From contig JAXMCM010000022.1 in the NCBI GenBank assembly GCA_046349355.1, forward strand, positions 190,055 through 254,054: 64,000 nt of DNA, in the 5' to 3' direction. The stretch comes from CALKJU01 sp046349355 (GTDB lineage: Bacteria; Pseudomonadota; Alphaproteobacteria; Geminicoccales; Geminicoccaceae). Positions 8,645-17,060 of the stretch are shown piece after piece. Position numbers and translations under genes: made by a program. How positions within the stretch are numbered: the first letter of the stretch is position 1; every line of letters begins with the position of its first letter. Below the pieces are notes generated by a model that searched no databases, was not told the origin of the DNA, and worked only from the letters and a program-made list of their open reading frames with translations.

Positions 8645-9661
8645 TTGCCGGCGTCCGGCCTCGCCCGAGCCTCCCGCCGGACCCTTCTCGGCCTCCCGCT
8701 GCTGGCGCTCGGCGCCGCCACCGCCGCCGCCCAGGCCGCCCGCTTCTTCCGCATCGGCACCGGCAGCGTCAGCGGCACCTACTACCCGGTCGGCGGCCTG
8801 GTCGCCGAGATCATCAGCAGCCCGCCGGGCTCGCCGTCCTGCGACGGCGGCGTCTGCGGCGTCCCCGGCCTCGTCGCCGTCGTCCAGACCTCGGACGGCT
8901 CGGTCGCCAACATCGACGGCATCGAGAAGGGCGACCTCGAGAGCGGCTTCGCGCAGAGCGACGTCGCCTTCGGCGCCTTCTCCGGCACCGGGGTCTTCCG
9001 CGACCGCCCGCCGGCGACGCGGATCCGCGCCATCGCCAGCCTCTATGCCGAGAGCGTGCAGCTGGTGGCCCGCGCCGACGCCGGCATCGGGACGGTCGCC
9101 GATCTCGCCGGCAAGCGCGTCTCCCTCGATCGCGCCGGCTCCGGCACCCGTGTCGACGCCGAGCTGATCCTCGCCGCCTTCGGCCTGTCGCCGTCGGATC
9201 TCGAGGCCGAGGACGACAGCCCGGCAGACGCCGTCGACCGCATGAGCGCCGGCGAGCTCGACGCCTTCTTCGTCGTCGCCGGGGTGCCGACGGCCGGCGT
9301 CGCCGAGCTGGCCGACGGCACCGGCATCGTCCTTGTCCCGATCGCCGGGCCGGAGGCCGGGACCCTCGTTGCCGACCACCCGTTCTTCGCCCGCGACGTC
9401 ATCCCGGCCGGCACCTATGCCGGCGTCGGCCCTGTCGACACCCTCAGCGTCCGTGCCCAGTGGCTGGTCTCGGCCGACCTCGAGGCCGACCTCGTCCACG
9501 CCATCCTCGCCGCCTTCTGGAACCCGGCGGCGCGCACGATCCTCGATGCCGGCCACCCCAAGGGCCGCCAGATCGTGCTGGGCAGCGCGCTCGACGGCAT
9601 CGCCATCCCGCTGCACCCCGGCGCCGAGCGCTTCTATCGCGAGGCGGGCATGATGCCGTGA
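8645..9661 (+). CDS. TAXI-family solute-binding protein
   Basis: A 338-residue protein with a TTG start, an arginine-containing signal peptide (SRRTLLGLPLLALGAATAAA) and the TAXI hallmark GTGSVSGTYYPVGG just after cleavage. The family (TAXI: TRAP-associated extracytoplasmic immunogenic) binds ligands such as glutamate for TRAP transporters. A pair of cysteines in the insert SCDGGVC is unusual. No TRAP membrane subunit is adjacent; instead it overlaps an ABC ATPase gene as GTGA. It may work with a distant TRAP permease, or act as a free sensor. Confidence 0.85.
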   Translation: MPASGLARASRRTLLGLPLLALGAATAAAQAARFFRIGTGSVSGTYYPVGGLVAEIISSPPGSPSCDGGVCGVPGLVAVVQTSDGSVANIDGIEKGDLESGFAQSDVAFGAFSGTGVFRDRPPATRIRAIASLYAESVQLVARADAGIGTVADLAGKRVSLDRAGSGTRVDAELILAAFGLSPSDLEAEDDSPADAVDRMSAGELDAFFVVAGVPTAGVAELADGTGIVLVPIAGPEAGTLVADHPFFARDVIPAGTYAGVGPVDTLSVRAQWLVSADLEADLVHAILAAFWNPAARTILDAGHPKGRQIVLGSALDGIAIPLHPGAERFYREAGMMP

Positions 9662-10395
9662 GCGACGCCGACGCCGCCATCGCGGTGCGGGGCCTCGCCA
9701 AGCGCTACGGCAGCGTCGTCGCCGTCGAGGAGCTCACCTTCAGCCTGCCGCGCGGCGGCACCACCGGCCTGCTCGGCGCCAACGGTGCCGGCAAGACGAC
9801 GACGCTGGCCATGCTGCTGGGCCTGCTCGCACCCTCGGCCGGCGAGATCCGCGTGCTGGGCGAGCCGATGCCGGCGCGGCGCTACCGCGTGCTGGCGCGG
9901 ATGAACTTCAGCAGCCCCTATCTCGACCTGCCGCAGCGCCTGACCGTGCGCCAGAACCTGCGCGTCTACGCCGGCCTCTACGGCGTCGTCCCGGCCGGGC
10001 CGCGGATCGCCGAGCTGGCCGATGAGCTCGACCTGCACGCCTTCCTCGACCGCCCGTCCGGCCGCCTCTCGGCCGGGCAGAAGACCCGCGTGCAGCTGGC
10101 CAAGGCCCTGCTCAACCGGCCCGAGCTGCTGCTGCTCGACGAGCCCACGGCCTCGCTCGATCCCGACACCGCCGACCAGCTGCGCACCCTGCTCGAGGGC
10201 TATCGCGCCCGCACCGGCCTCACCATGCTGCTGGCCTCGCACAACATGGGCGAGGTCGAGCGCCTGTGCGACGACGTGCTGATGATGCGCCGCGGCCGCC
10301 TCGTCGACCGCGGCAGCCCGGCCGAGCTGATCGCCCGCTACGGCCGCGCCGACCTCGAGGAGGTCTTCCTGCACATCGCCCGGTCGCCGGCATGA
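9658..10395 (+). CDS. ABC transporter ATP-binding protein (ABC-2 exporter type)
   Basis: A 245-residue ATPase with Walker A GANGAGKTTT, the signature RLSAGQKTR in place of LSGGQ, Walker B LLLLDEPTASLD and the switch histidine in ASHNMGE. It starts at a GTG overlapping the previous stop, and its own stop overlaps the permease start, so it is clearly translationally coupled. With the single permease it would form an ABC-2 exporter of the NodI/CcmA/DrrA type. The substrate is unknown. The G-to-A change in the signature (SAGQ) is a known variant in this group. Confidence 0.92.
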   Translation: MSDADAAIAVRGLAKRYGSVVAVEELTFSLPRGGTTGLLGANGAGKTTTLAMLLGLLAPSAGEIRVLGEPMPARRYRVLARMNFSSPYLDLPQRLTVRQNLRVYAGLYGVVPAGPRIAELADELDLHAFLDRPSGRLSAGQKTRVQLAKALLNRPELLLLDEPTASLDPDTADQLRTLLEGYRARTGLTMLLASHNMGEVERLCDDVLMMRRGRLVDRGSPAELIARYGRADLEEVFLHIARSPA

Positions 10396-11201
10396 GCCCG
10401 GCCGAGGCCTCGGCGCGCCGCATCGGGGCCATGGTCATGCGCCACGTCTACGTGCTGCGCAGCTCCTGGCCGCGACTGCTCGAGCTGGTCTACTGGCCGG
10501 CCGTGCAGATGGCGCTGTGGGGCCTGATCACCCGCTTCCTCGCCACCGAGAGCTCGCTCGTCGCCCAGGCCGGCGGCCTGTTCCTGTCGGCGGTGCTGCT
10601 GTGGGACACGCTGTTCCGCTGCCAGCTCGGCGTCTCGCTGACCTTCATGGAGGAGATGTGGGCGCGCAACCTCGGGCACCTGTTCGTCAGCCCGCTGCGC
10701 CCGCACGAGCTGGTGCTCTCGACCTACCTCGTCAGCCTGATCCGCACCCTGATCGGCGTCGGTGGTGCCGCGCTGCTGGCGATCCCGCTGTTCGACTTCT
10801 GGATCGTCGGCGAGCTCGGCCTGCCGCTGCTCGCCTTCTTCGCCAACATGCTGGTGTTCGGATGGGCGCTGGGGCTGATCATCACGGCGCTGGTCATGCG
10901 CCTGGGCCTCGCCGCCGAGAGCCTCGCCTGGGGCCTGATCTTCCTCTTCCAGCCGCTGAGCGGCGTCTACTACCCGATCGCCGTGCTGCCGAAGCTGCTG
11001 CAGGCCGTAGCCTGGCTGCTGCCCTCGGCCTGGGTGTTCGAGGGCATGCGCGCCGTCCTCGTCGAGCACCGCTTCGACTGGGGCCTGTTCGCCGGTGCGG
11101 TGGCCGGCAACCTGGTCTGGCTCGGCATCGCCGCCGCCGTCTTCGTCGTCCTGTTCCGCCAGGCCCGCGACCGCGGCCTGCTCCTCCAGGTCGGCGAGTA
11201 G
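10392..11201 (+). CDS. ABC-2 type transporter permease
   Basis: A 269-residue membrane protein with about six hydrophobic segments and the ABC-2 pattern, including a region rich in FLSAVLLWDTLFRCQ and the late motif PLSGVYYPIAVLPKLLQ. The ATG overlaps the ATPase stop (ATGA). It forms the membrane half of the exporter. Closest in style to NodJ-like permeases of lipid or polysaccharide exporters, but the cargo cannot be deduced. Confidence 0.9.
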   Translation: MSPAEASARRIGAMVMRHVYVLRSSWPRLLELVYWPAVQMALWGLITRFLATESSLVAQAGGLFLSAVLLWDTLFRCQLGVSLTFMEEMWARNLGHLFVSPLRPHELVLSTYLVSLIRTLIGVGGAALLAIPLFDFWIVGELGLPLLAFFANMLVFGWALGLIITALVMRLGLAAESLAWGLIFLFQPLSGVYYPIAVLPKLLQAVAWLLPSAWVFEGMRAVLVEHRFDWGLFAGAVAGNLVWLGIAAAVFVVLFRQARDRGLLLQVGE

Positions 11202-11207
11202 GGCCGC

Positions 11208-11972
11208 TCAGGCCAGCGCGATCACCGACAGCTGCAGCCCGAAGCGCTTCTCCTGGCGCCGCGTCGCCCGGCGGAAGCTGAAGTAGCGGTCCTCCTCCGC
11301 ACAGGTGTCGTCCGGCAGCACGTCGACCGTGCCGACCCCGGCGGCAGCGAGCCGTCCGGCCACGAAGCCCTTGAGGTCGAACTGCCGGCGGTCGCCCGCA
11401 CCGGCCGTGAAGAACCGGGCCCAGTCCCGCTGCCGCTCGACGAACCGCGCCTCGAACTCCGGCCCGACCTCGTAGGACAGCGGCCCGATGCACGGACCCA
11501 CGGCCGCCACGATCCGCGCTGCCGACGCCCCGCGGGCGAGCATGCCGGCGACCGTCGCCTCGACGATGCCGTCGAGCGCGCCCTTCCAGCCCGCATGCGC
11601 CGCCGCGACCACGCCGGCCACCGGATCGGCCAGCAGCACCGGCGCGCAGTCGGCGGTCAGCACGCCGAGCACGGCACCCGGCCGGTCGGTGACGACCGCG
11701 TCGCCCTCGGGCGCCGTCTCGCTCGTCCACGGCGCCTCGACCGGCAGGCAGATCGTGCCATGGACCTGGAAGCCGGTGACGATCGGCCGCTCGCCCATGC
11801 CCAGCGCTTCGACGATGCGGCGGCGGTTGGTGGCGACGTTGGCGGCCTCGTCGCCGTTGCGCACGCTGGCGTTCAGCGAGTCGAACGGCCCGCGGCTGAC
11901 CCCGCCGCGCCGGCCGAAGAAGCCGTGCGCGATGCCGCCGAGCCCGGCGAGGGCGGGTGCGGTCGTCCTCAT
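11208..11972 (-). CDS. pgeF: peptidoglycan editing factor PgeF / multicopper polyphenol-oxidase-like
   Basis: A 254-residue protein of the YfiH/LACC1 family. The key motifs are HGFFGRRGGVS near the N-terminus, TADCAPVLLAD, and AAHAGWKGALDG with its conserved histidine, ending with FSFRRATRR. Members hydrolyse purine nucleosides or, in Escherichia coli, edit wrong amino acids in peptidoglycan stem peptides. It is the last gene of a coupled set: lgt, methyltransferase, then this gene, each overlapping by four bases. Confidence 0.9.
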   Translation of the reverse strand: MRTTAPALAGLGGIAHGFFGRRGGVSRGPFDSLNASVRNGDEAANVATNRRRIVEALGMGERPIVTGFQVHGTICLPVEAPWTSETAPEGDAVVTDRPGAVLGVLTADCAPVLLADPVAGVVAAAHAGWKGALDGIVEATVAGMLARGASAARIVAAVGPCIGPLSYEVGPEFEARFVERQRDWARFFTAGAGDRRQFDLKGFVAGRLAAAGVGTVDVLPDDTCAEEDRYFSFRRATRRQEKRFGLQLSVIALA

Positions 11973-13069
11973 GCCTGCCAGCGCTCCTCCGCGCCGAAGC
12001 CGGGCGGCGGACCGGAGGCCGGTCCGGTCAGCGCCAGCACCTGGAACAGCACCCCCATCTGCCCGGGGTCGAGCAGCCGCTCGATCGCCGCGGCGATGGC
12101 CTCGGCCTCGGAAGGCTCCCGCCCGCGCACCAGCGCCGCCTGCCGCTGCCGGGCGCCGAGCCGCAGCAGCAGCTCGCCCTGGCCGACCGGTCCCCAGGCT
12201 GCCGCTCCGGCCGCCTCGCCGGCCACCGCCAGCGCGCCGAAGTCGACCAGCGCCGAGACATCGGCCTCGCCGGGATCGAGCAGGGGGTCGGCCGTGGCAT
12301 GCCGGCGCACGCCCTGCAGCGTCGGACCGTTCAGCCGCCGCGCGCCATAGTCGATCAGCAGGGCGGCCCCGTCATGCGCCGCCAGCCGCCGGCCGATCGC
12401 ATCCGCCACCGCCTCGCGCAGCGGCGCCAGCTCGACGACGGCGCCGATCGGCGCCCCCGGATGCCGGTCGGCGAGGACCGGATGGAACGGGCTGCGCTCG
12501 GCGGCGGTGGCCCAGGCCAGCTCGCCGGCCGTCGTCAGCGTCACCAGCCGCTCGCGCCAGCCGTCGAGCGCCCGCTCGAACTGGCGGACCGGCAGCGCGT
12601 CGAGGAACTCGTTGGCGACGAGCAGCAGCGGCGCATCCTCCGGCACCGTCGACAGGTCGTCGTGCCAGTGTGCGCCGGCCGACCCGACACGCGCCGCCTG
12701 CAGGTCGCGCAGCTTGCGGCTGGTCTCGACGAGGTGCAGCCGGCAGGCGGCGTGGAAGCCCGGCACCGCCCGCGTCGCCCGCCAGGCGTCGGCCATCAGC
12801 GTGCCGCGGCCGGGACCGATCTCGACCAGCAGCACCGGATCGGGGCGGCCGAGGTCGAGCCAGCGCTGCGCCAGCGCCAGGCCCATCAGCTCGCCGAAGA
12901 CCTGGCTGATCTCCGGGGCGGTGATGAAGTCGCCCTCGCGGCCGAACGGATCGCGCGTCGCGTAGTAGCCGAGCGTCGGGTGGCCCATGACCAGCTGCAT
13001 GTAGGCGCCGACGTCGAGCGGCCCGCGCTCGCGGATGAGCCGGCGGACGAGGGTCGCGAGCTCGCTCAC
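11969..13069 (-). CDS. class I SAM methyltransferase, MidA/NDUFAF7 family
   Basis: A 366-residue protein with the family opening RERGPLDVGAYMQLVMGHP and GYYATRDPFGREGDFITAPE, then the SAM-binding motif LVEIGPGRGTLMADAWR, and LLIDYG further on. NDUFAF7 methylates an arginine of complex I subunit NDUFS2 in mitochondria; the bacterial role is probably similar. The GTG start at 13069 overlaps the lgt stop, and its own stop overlaps the pgeF start. The open frame upstream of 13069 is inside lgt and is not part of this gene. Confidence 0.88.
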   Translation of the reverse strand: MSELATLVRRLIRERGPLDVGAYMQLVMGHPTLGYYATRDPFGREGDFITAPEISQVFGELMGLALAQRWLDLGRPDPVLLVEIGPGRGTLMADAWRATRAVPGFHAACRLHLVETSRKLRDLQAARVGSAGAHWHDDLSTVPEDAPLLLVANEFLDALPVRQFERALDGWRERLVTLTTAGELAWATAAERSPFHPVLADRHPGAPIGAVVELAPLREAVADAIGRRLAAHDGAALLIDYGARRLNGPTLQGVRRHATADPLLDPGEADVSALVDFGALAVAGEAAGAAAWGPVGQGELLLRLGARQRQAALVRGREPSEAEAIAAAIERLLDPGQMGVLFQVLALTGPASGPPPGFGAEERWQA

Positions 13070-13878
13070 GCCCTTCGCGGCGCGCCGTCGCGGCTGCGCA
13101 CGATCAGCCAGATGCCGGCGAGCAGCATCGGCAGCGACAGCAGCTGGCCCATGGTGATGCCGCCGAACAGGAAGCCCAGCTGCGCGTCGGGCTCGCGGAA
13201 CAGCTCGGCGACCATCCGGCAGACGGCGTAGCCGGCGAGGAACACGCCGCTGGGCAGGCCACGCTCGGCCGGGTCGCGCCGCCGGCCCCACGCCAGCACC
13301 TGCATCACGACGAACAGCAGCAGGCCCTCGAGTGCTGCCTGGTAGAGCTGGCTCGGATGGCGCGGATCGGGCCCGCCATTGGGGAAGACCATCGCCCACG
13401 GCACGTCGCTGACGCGGCCCCACAGCTCGCCGTTGATGAAGTTGGCGAGCCGACCGAGCATCAGCCCCAGCGGGGTGACCAGCGCCGCGGCATCGCCGAC
13501 CTCGAGGAACGGGACGCCGCGTTTGCGGGCGAACAGCCAGGCCGCCAGCAGCACGCCGGCGAGCCCGCCATGGAACGACATGCCGCCGCGCCAGACGAAC
13601 AGGATCTCGTGGGGGTGCGTCAGATAGTAGCCGCCCTGGTAGAACAGGGCGTAGCCGAGCCTGCCGCCGAGGATCACGCCGAGCGTCGCGTAGAACAGCA
13701 GGTCGTCGGCGTCGTCCGGCTTCAGCAGCCAGCCCGGCCGGGCGAGGATGCGGCGCAGCAGCTGCCAGCCGGCGACCAGGCCCACGATGTAGGCCAGCGC
13801 GTACCAGCGGATCGCGAACGGGCCCAGCTGGATCAGGACCGGGTCGATCGCCGGGAACGGCAGGGCGAGCAGGGGCAA
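13066..13878 (-). CDS. lgt: prolipoprotein diacylglyceryl transferase
   Basis: A 270-residue membrane enzyme that puts diacylglycerol on the lipobox cysteine of lipoproteins, the first step of lipoprotein maturation. It has about seven hydrophobic segments and the Lgt signature: MSFHGGLAG, GRLANFINGELWGR and RHPSQLYQ. A TTG at 13878 is chosen as the start because it begins the usual PLLALPFPAIDP N-terminus and lies 7 bp after an AGGTGG ribosome site. An ATG further upstream (13938) would add residues not seen in the family. Confidence 0.94.
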   Translation of the reverse strand: MPLLALPFPAIDPVLIQLGPFAIRWYALAYIVGLVAGWQLLRRILARPGWLLKPDDADDLLFYATLGVILGGRLGYALFYQGGYYLTHPHEILFVWRGGMSFHGGLAGVLLAAWLFARKRGVPFLEVGDAAALVTPLGLMLGRLANFINGELWGRVSDVPWAMVFPNGGPDPRHPSQLYQAALEGLLLFVVMQVLAWGRRRDPAERGLPSGVFLAGYAVCRMVAELFREPDAQLGFLFGGITMGQLLSLPMLLAGIWLIVRSRDGAPRRA

Positions 13879-14009
13879 GGGCGGGCCACCTCGGCGGCAG
13901 ATGACGGTGCTCTTAGGAGGTGCCGTCACCGCCCGCAACCGCGGGCGGCTTGCTGCGGTTCGTCAAGGGCGCCATATCCTGCCCATTCCCTGCGCACCCG
14001 GAGGACCCG

Positions 14010-14333
14010 ATGCAGACCGACAACCGCATTCTCGACGACATCGCCCGGGTCGCCAGCGGTGCGCTGAACGCCCTGGGCGGGGTCAAGGACGAGATCGAGA
14101 CCCGCGTGCGCGAGCGCCTCGAGCGCCTCGCCGCCGAGATGGAGCTGGCCTCGCGCGAGGAGGTCGACGCCGCCAAGGCGATGGCCGCCAAGGCGCGGAC
14201 GGTCCAGGAGCAGCTCGAGGCGCGGGTCGCGGCGCTCGAGGCCGAGGTCGCGGCGCTCAAGGCCGCGAAGCCGGCGCGTGCCGCCCGGCCGGCTGCCCCG
14301 CGCAAGAAGAAGGCCGCCCCCGCCGCCGACTGA
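14010..14333 (+). CDS. ubiK: ubiquinone biosynthesis accessory factor UbiK (BMFP family)
   Basis: A 107-residue protein with the YqiC/UbiK layout: a short N-terminal helix (ILDDIARVASGALNALGG), a long charged coiled coil with LERLAAEMELASREE, and a lysine- and alanine-rich tail. UbiK helps the aerobic ubiquinone-synthesis complex in gamma-proteobacteria; family members also show membrane-fusogenic activity. An AGGAGGA-like ribosome site (GGAGGA) precedes the ATG. It is divergent from lgt. Confidence 0.85.
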   Translation: MQTDNRILDDIARVASGALNALGGVKDEIETRVRERLERLAAEMELASREEVDAAKAMAAKARTVQEQLEARVAALEAEVAALKAAKPARAARPAAPRKKKAAPAAD

Positions 14334-14513
14334 GCGGCGTCACGTTCGCCTTGCTATAGCCCGCCGGATTTGGCAGCCTCGCATCAGCGATGGGTTGCAA
14401 CGGCGATGATTCGGTCGCCCATTGGTTGATTGCGCCGGTGCTTCGGGTGCCGGCGGCGGTTCCCCGATCCCGCGCCCTTCCCCCAAGGTGCGGGACTGAC
14501 TGGAGGGACAGCA

Positions 14514-15017
14514 ATGTCCGGTCTCGTTCACGAGGTATCCACGTCCCATCGCAATCCGCTGGACATCGTCGAGAAGCTGGCCGTCGCCAATGACTGGCCG
14601 TTCCACCGGCAGAGCGACGACGAGCTCGCCGCCGAGATCAGCGGACAGTGGTGCCACTACAAGCTGTGGTTCGCCTGGGCGCCGGAGATGGCGGTGATGC
14701 ATCTCTCCTGCGCCCTCGACATGAAGATCCCCGACAAGAAGCGGCACCCGGTCTACGAGCTGCTGGCGCTGGCCAACGACAAGCTGTGGATCGGCCATTT
14801 CGACCTGTGGGCCGACGAGGGCGTGCCGGTGTTCCGCCATGCCGTGCTGTTCCGCGAGGGCGCCAAGGCCAGCGGCGAGCTGATCGAGGACCTGGTCGAC
14901 ATCGCCGTGGTCGAGTGCGAGCGCTTCTATCCCGCGTTCCAGTTCGTCATCTGGGGCGGCAAGGATCCGTCCGAGGCGCTGCTGGCGTCGCTGCTCGAGA
15001 CGGAAGGCGAGGCATGA
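14514..15017 (+). CDS. YbjN domain-containing protein
   Basis: A 167-residue protein matching the YbjN fold, which resembles the type III secretion chaperone fold. Typical features are LDIVEKLAVANDWPFHR at the N-terminus, repeated aromatic and acidic beta strands, and a C-terminal helix (LIEDLVDIAVVECERFYP). The function is not established; Escherichia coli YbjN influences motility and stress responses. A GGAGGGA ribosome site lies 5 bp before the ATG. Its stop overlaps the proC start, so the two are co-translated, as in many alphaproteobacteria. Confidence 0.85.
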   Translation: MSGLVHEVSTSHRNPLDIVEKLAVANDWPFHRQSDDELAAEISGQWCHYKLWFAWAPEMAVMHLSCALDMKIPDKKRHPVYELLALANDKLWIGHFDLWADEGVPVFRHAVLFREGAKASGELIEDLVDIAVVECERFYPAFQFVIWGGKDPSEALLASLLETEGEA

Positions 15018-15838
15018 CCCAGGCCCCGCGCGGGCCGCTGCTCCTGCTCGGCGGCGGCAAGATGGGCGGGGCGCTGCTCGCCGGCTGGATCAAGGCGGGG
15101 CTCCGCCCCGCCGACGCCTGGGTGGTCGAGCCCGATGCCGGGCGGCGCCAGGCGCTGCAGGCCGAGCACGGCGTCCACGTCGCCGCCGATGTCGCCTCGC
15201 TGGTCGGCCTCGAGACCGCGCGCACGCTGGTCGTCGCGGTCAAGCCGCAGATGCTGAATGCCGCCCTGCCGGCCTGCCGGCCGCTGGTCGGGCCGCAGAC
15301 GCTGGTGCTGTCGATCGCCGCCGGCAAGACCATCGCCGCCTTCGAGGCGATGCTCGGGCCCGGCACGCGCATCGTCCGCGCCATGCCCAACACCCCGGCG
15401 GCGGTCGGCCGCGGTGCCACGGCGCTGTTCGCCAACGCCCTGGTCGAGCTCGACCGCAAGGCCGAGGCCGAGGCGCTGATGGCGGCCGTCGGCATCACCG
15501 CCTGGCTCGACAGCGAGGAGCAGATGCACGCCGTCACCGCCGTCTCCGGCGGCGGCCCGGCCTATGTGGCGCTGCTGATCGAGACCCTGGCCGAGAGTGC
15601 GGTCCAGCTCGGCCTGCCGGCCGATCTCGCCATGCGCCTCGCCCGCGCCACCGTCGTCGGTTCCGGCGAGCTCGCCCGGCAGAGCCCGTCCCCGGCAGCA
15701 CAGCTGCGCATCGACGTCACCAGCCCCGGCGGCACCACCCAGGCCGCCCTGCACGTGCTGATGGCCGAGGACGGCATCCAGCCGCTGTTCGACCGGGCGA
15801 TGCGCGCGGCAGCCCGGCGCTCGCAGGAGCTCGGCTGA
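15014..15838 (+). CDS. proC: pyrroline-5-carboxylate reductase
   Basis: A 274-residue enzyme for the last step of proline synthesis, reducing pyrroline-5-carboxylate with NAD(P)H. The Rossmann motif is LLLGGGKMGGALLAGW, and VKPQML, RIVRAMPNTPA and the C-terminal signature near IDVTSPGGTTQAAL are as expected. The ATG overlaps the YbjN-gene stop (ATGA). The frame is open further upstream but that part is a shadow of the YbjN gene. Confidence 0.96.
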   Translation: MTQAPRGPLLLLGGGKMGGALLAGWIKAGLRPADAWVVEPDAGRRQALQAEHGVHVAADVASLVGLETARTLVVAVKPQMLNAALPACRPLVGPQTLVLSIAAGKTIAAFEAMLGPGTRIVRAMPNTPAAVGRGATALFANALVELDRKAEAEALMAAVGITAWLDSEEQMHAVTAVSGGGPAYVALLIETLAESAVQLGLPADLAMRLARATVVGSGELARQSPSPAAQLRIDVTSPGGTTQAALHVLMAEDGIQPLFDRAMRAAARRSQELG

Positions 15839-15901
15839 GCTTGCCGCGTCCCCGCCGTCGCCTATCCTCCTGAGCCGGACCCTCGCTCGGGAGCGCAGCG
15901 C

Positions 15902-16516
15902 ATGGCCAGGATCGAGCCTGACATCCTCACGGTGGCGCTCACACTCGTCGCCGAGCGCGGCTGGCGCGGCTTCGGCCTCGTCGAGGTGGCGCGCCGCACC
16001 GGGCTGAGCTTGGCCCAGGTGCATGGCGAGCTGCCCGGCCGTGCCGCGGTGATCCCGGCGCTGGGCCGCCGGCTCGACGCCTCGATGCTCGCCATTCGCC
16101 CGGACGAGCTCGACGCGATGAGCCCGCGCGAGCGCCTGTTCGAGCTGCTGATGCGCCGCTTCGACGCCATGGTGCCCTACCGGCCGGCGCTGCGCCGCCT
16201 CGCCCGCGACGCCGCCGGCGATCCGCAGGCGCTGCTGGCCTCCTTGTGCAACCTGCACCGCCTCGCCGGCTGGCTGGTCGATGCCGCCGGCCGGCCGGCC
16301 GGCGGGCTGCGCGGCGCCGTCGCCCGCAAGGCGGTGATCGCGGCCTATGCCCGCGCCTTCCGGGTCTGGCTCGACGACGACACCGCCGACCAGGCCCGCA
16401 CCCTGGCCGAGCTCGACAAGAGCCTGCAGCAGCTGGAATCGCTGGCCCGCTTCGGCGAGCGCTTCTGCCGCCGCCGCGAGGGCGGCGAGGCCGCCGCCGC
16501 GCCGGCCGCCGCCTGA
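15902..16516 (+). CDS. TetR-like / COQ9-like protein
   Basis: A 204-residue all-helical protein. The first 55 residues resemble a TetR helix-turn-helix (ILTVALTLVAERGWRGFGLVEVARRTGLS), and the C-terminal part (RVWLDDDTADQARTLAELDKSL) looks like the COQ9-type lipid-binding domain, which shares the TetR fold. It could be a TetR regulator or a COQ9-like factor in ubiquinone synthesis. An alanine-rich tail ends the protein. Gene order with csaA 11 bp downstream suggests co-transcription. The family call is moderate and the function is open. Confidence 0.65.
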   Translation: MARIEPDILTVALTLVAERGWRGFGLVEVARRTGLSLAQVHGELPGRAAVIPALGRRLDASMLAIRPDELDAMSPRERLFELLMRRFDAMVPYRPALRRLARDAAGDPQALLASLCNLHRLAGWLVDAAGRPAGGLRGAVARKAVIAAYARAFRVWLDDDTADQARTLAELDKSLQQLESLARFGERFCRRREGGEAAAAPAAA

Positions 16517-16527
16517 CCGGACCGGCG

Positions 16528-16869
16528 ATGCCCGACCCCATCAGCTTCGACGACTTCCTCAAGGTCGACATCCGCGTCGGTACGATCGTCGAGGTCGCCC
16601 TCAACAGCGGCGCCCGCAAGCCCGCCTACCGCCTGCGCGTCGATCTCGGCCCCGAGTTCGGCGTCAGGACCAGCTCGGCCCAGCTGGTCGACCTCTACCG
16701 GCCCGAGGACCTGCTCGGCCGGCAGGTCGCGGCGGTTGTCAACTTCCCGCCGCGGCAGATCGCCAAGGTCGTCTCCGAGGTGCTGGTCCTGGGCTTTCCC
16801 GATGCCGAGGGCCGGGTGGTCCTCGTCGCGGTCGAGCGGCCGGTGCCGAACGGCGGACGGCTCTACTAG
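16528..16869 (+). CDS. csaA: tRNA-binding protein CsaA
   Basis: A 113-residue protein made of one OB-fold tRNA-binding domain, as in the anticodon-side domain of methionyl-tRNA synthetase. Diagnostic segments are FDDFLKVDIRVGTI, KPAYRLRVDLG and VVNFPPRQIAKVVSEVL. CsaA homodimers bind tRNA and have been linked to chaperone-like activity. The gene ends in NGGRLY, typical of the family. A hairpin-forming sequence follows it. Confidence 0.92.
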   Translation: MPDPISFDDFLKVDIRVGTIVEVALNSGARKPAYRLRVDLGPEFGVRTSSAQLVDLYRPEDLLGRQVAAVVNFPPRQIAKVVSEVLVLGFPDAEGRVVLVAVERPVPNGGRLY

Positions 16870-16889
16870 GCAAATCCTGCCCGGCAGAT

Positions 16890-16907
16890 CCTGCCCGGTG
16901 CGGCAGG
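16890..16907 (+). terminator. possible terminator hairpin after csaA
   Basis: The perfect 6 bp inverted repeat CCTGCC and GGCAGG, with a 6-base loop, lies 20 bp after the csaA stop, inside a short patch of repeated CCTGCCCGG motifs. No clear U-run follows, so intrinsic termination is only possible. Confidence 0.3.
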
Positions 16908-16948
16908 GCTTGCCGGGTCCCGGCCGCCATTCCCCTCGGCGGCGCGGC

Positions 16949-16964
16949 TGGCACGGGTCTTGAA
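16949..16964 (+). promoter_or_regulatory. candidate sigma-54 type -24/-12 promoter upstream of fliC
   Basis: The sequence TGGCACGGGTCTTGAA resembles the sigma-54 consensus TGGCACG-N4-TTGCW. The -24 box is exact, and GG is followed by the right 10-base spacing, but the -12 position reads GA rather than GC. It lies about 97 bp before the flagellin ATG. Sigma-54 control of late flagellar genes is known in several alphaproteobacteria, for example Caulobacter. Confidence 0.4.
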
Positions 16965-17060
16965 GGAGGGGTGGCGCCCGGGTGTTCCGGGCCGGCGCGG
17001 CACGTAGCCGCCCGCCACCGCCCCTGCGGGGGCGCTCGCTTCACGTAGAAGGAGCCGTCC

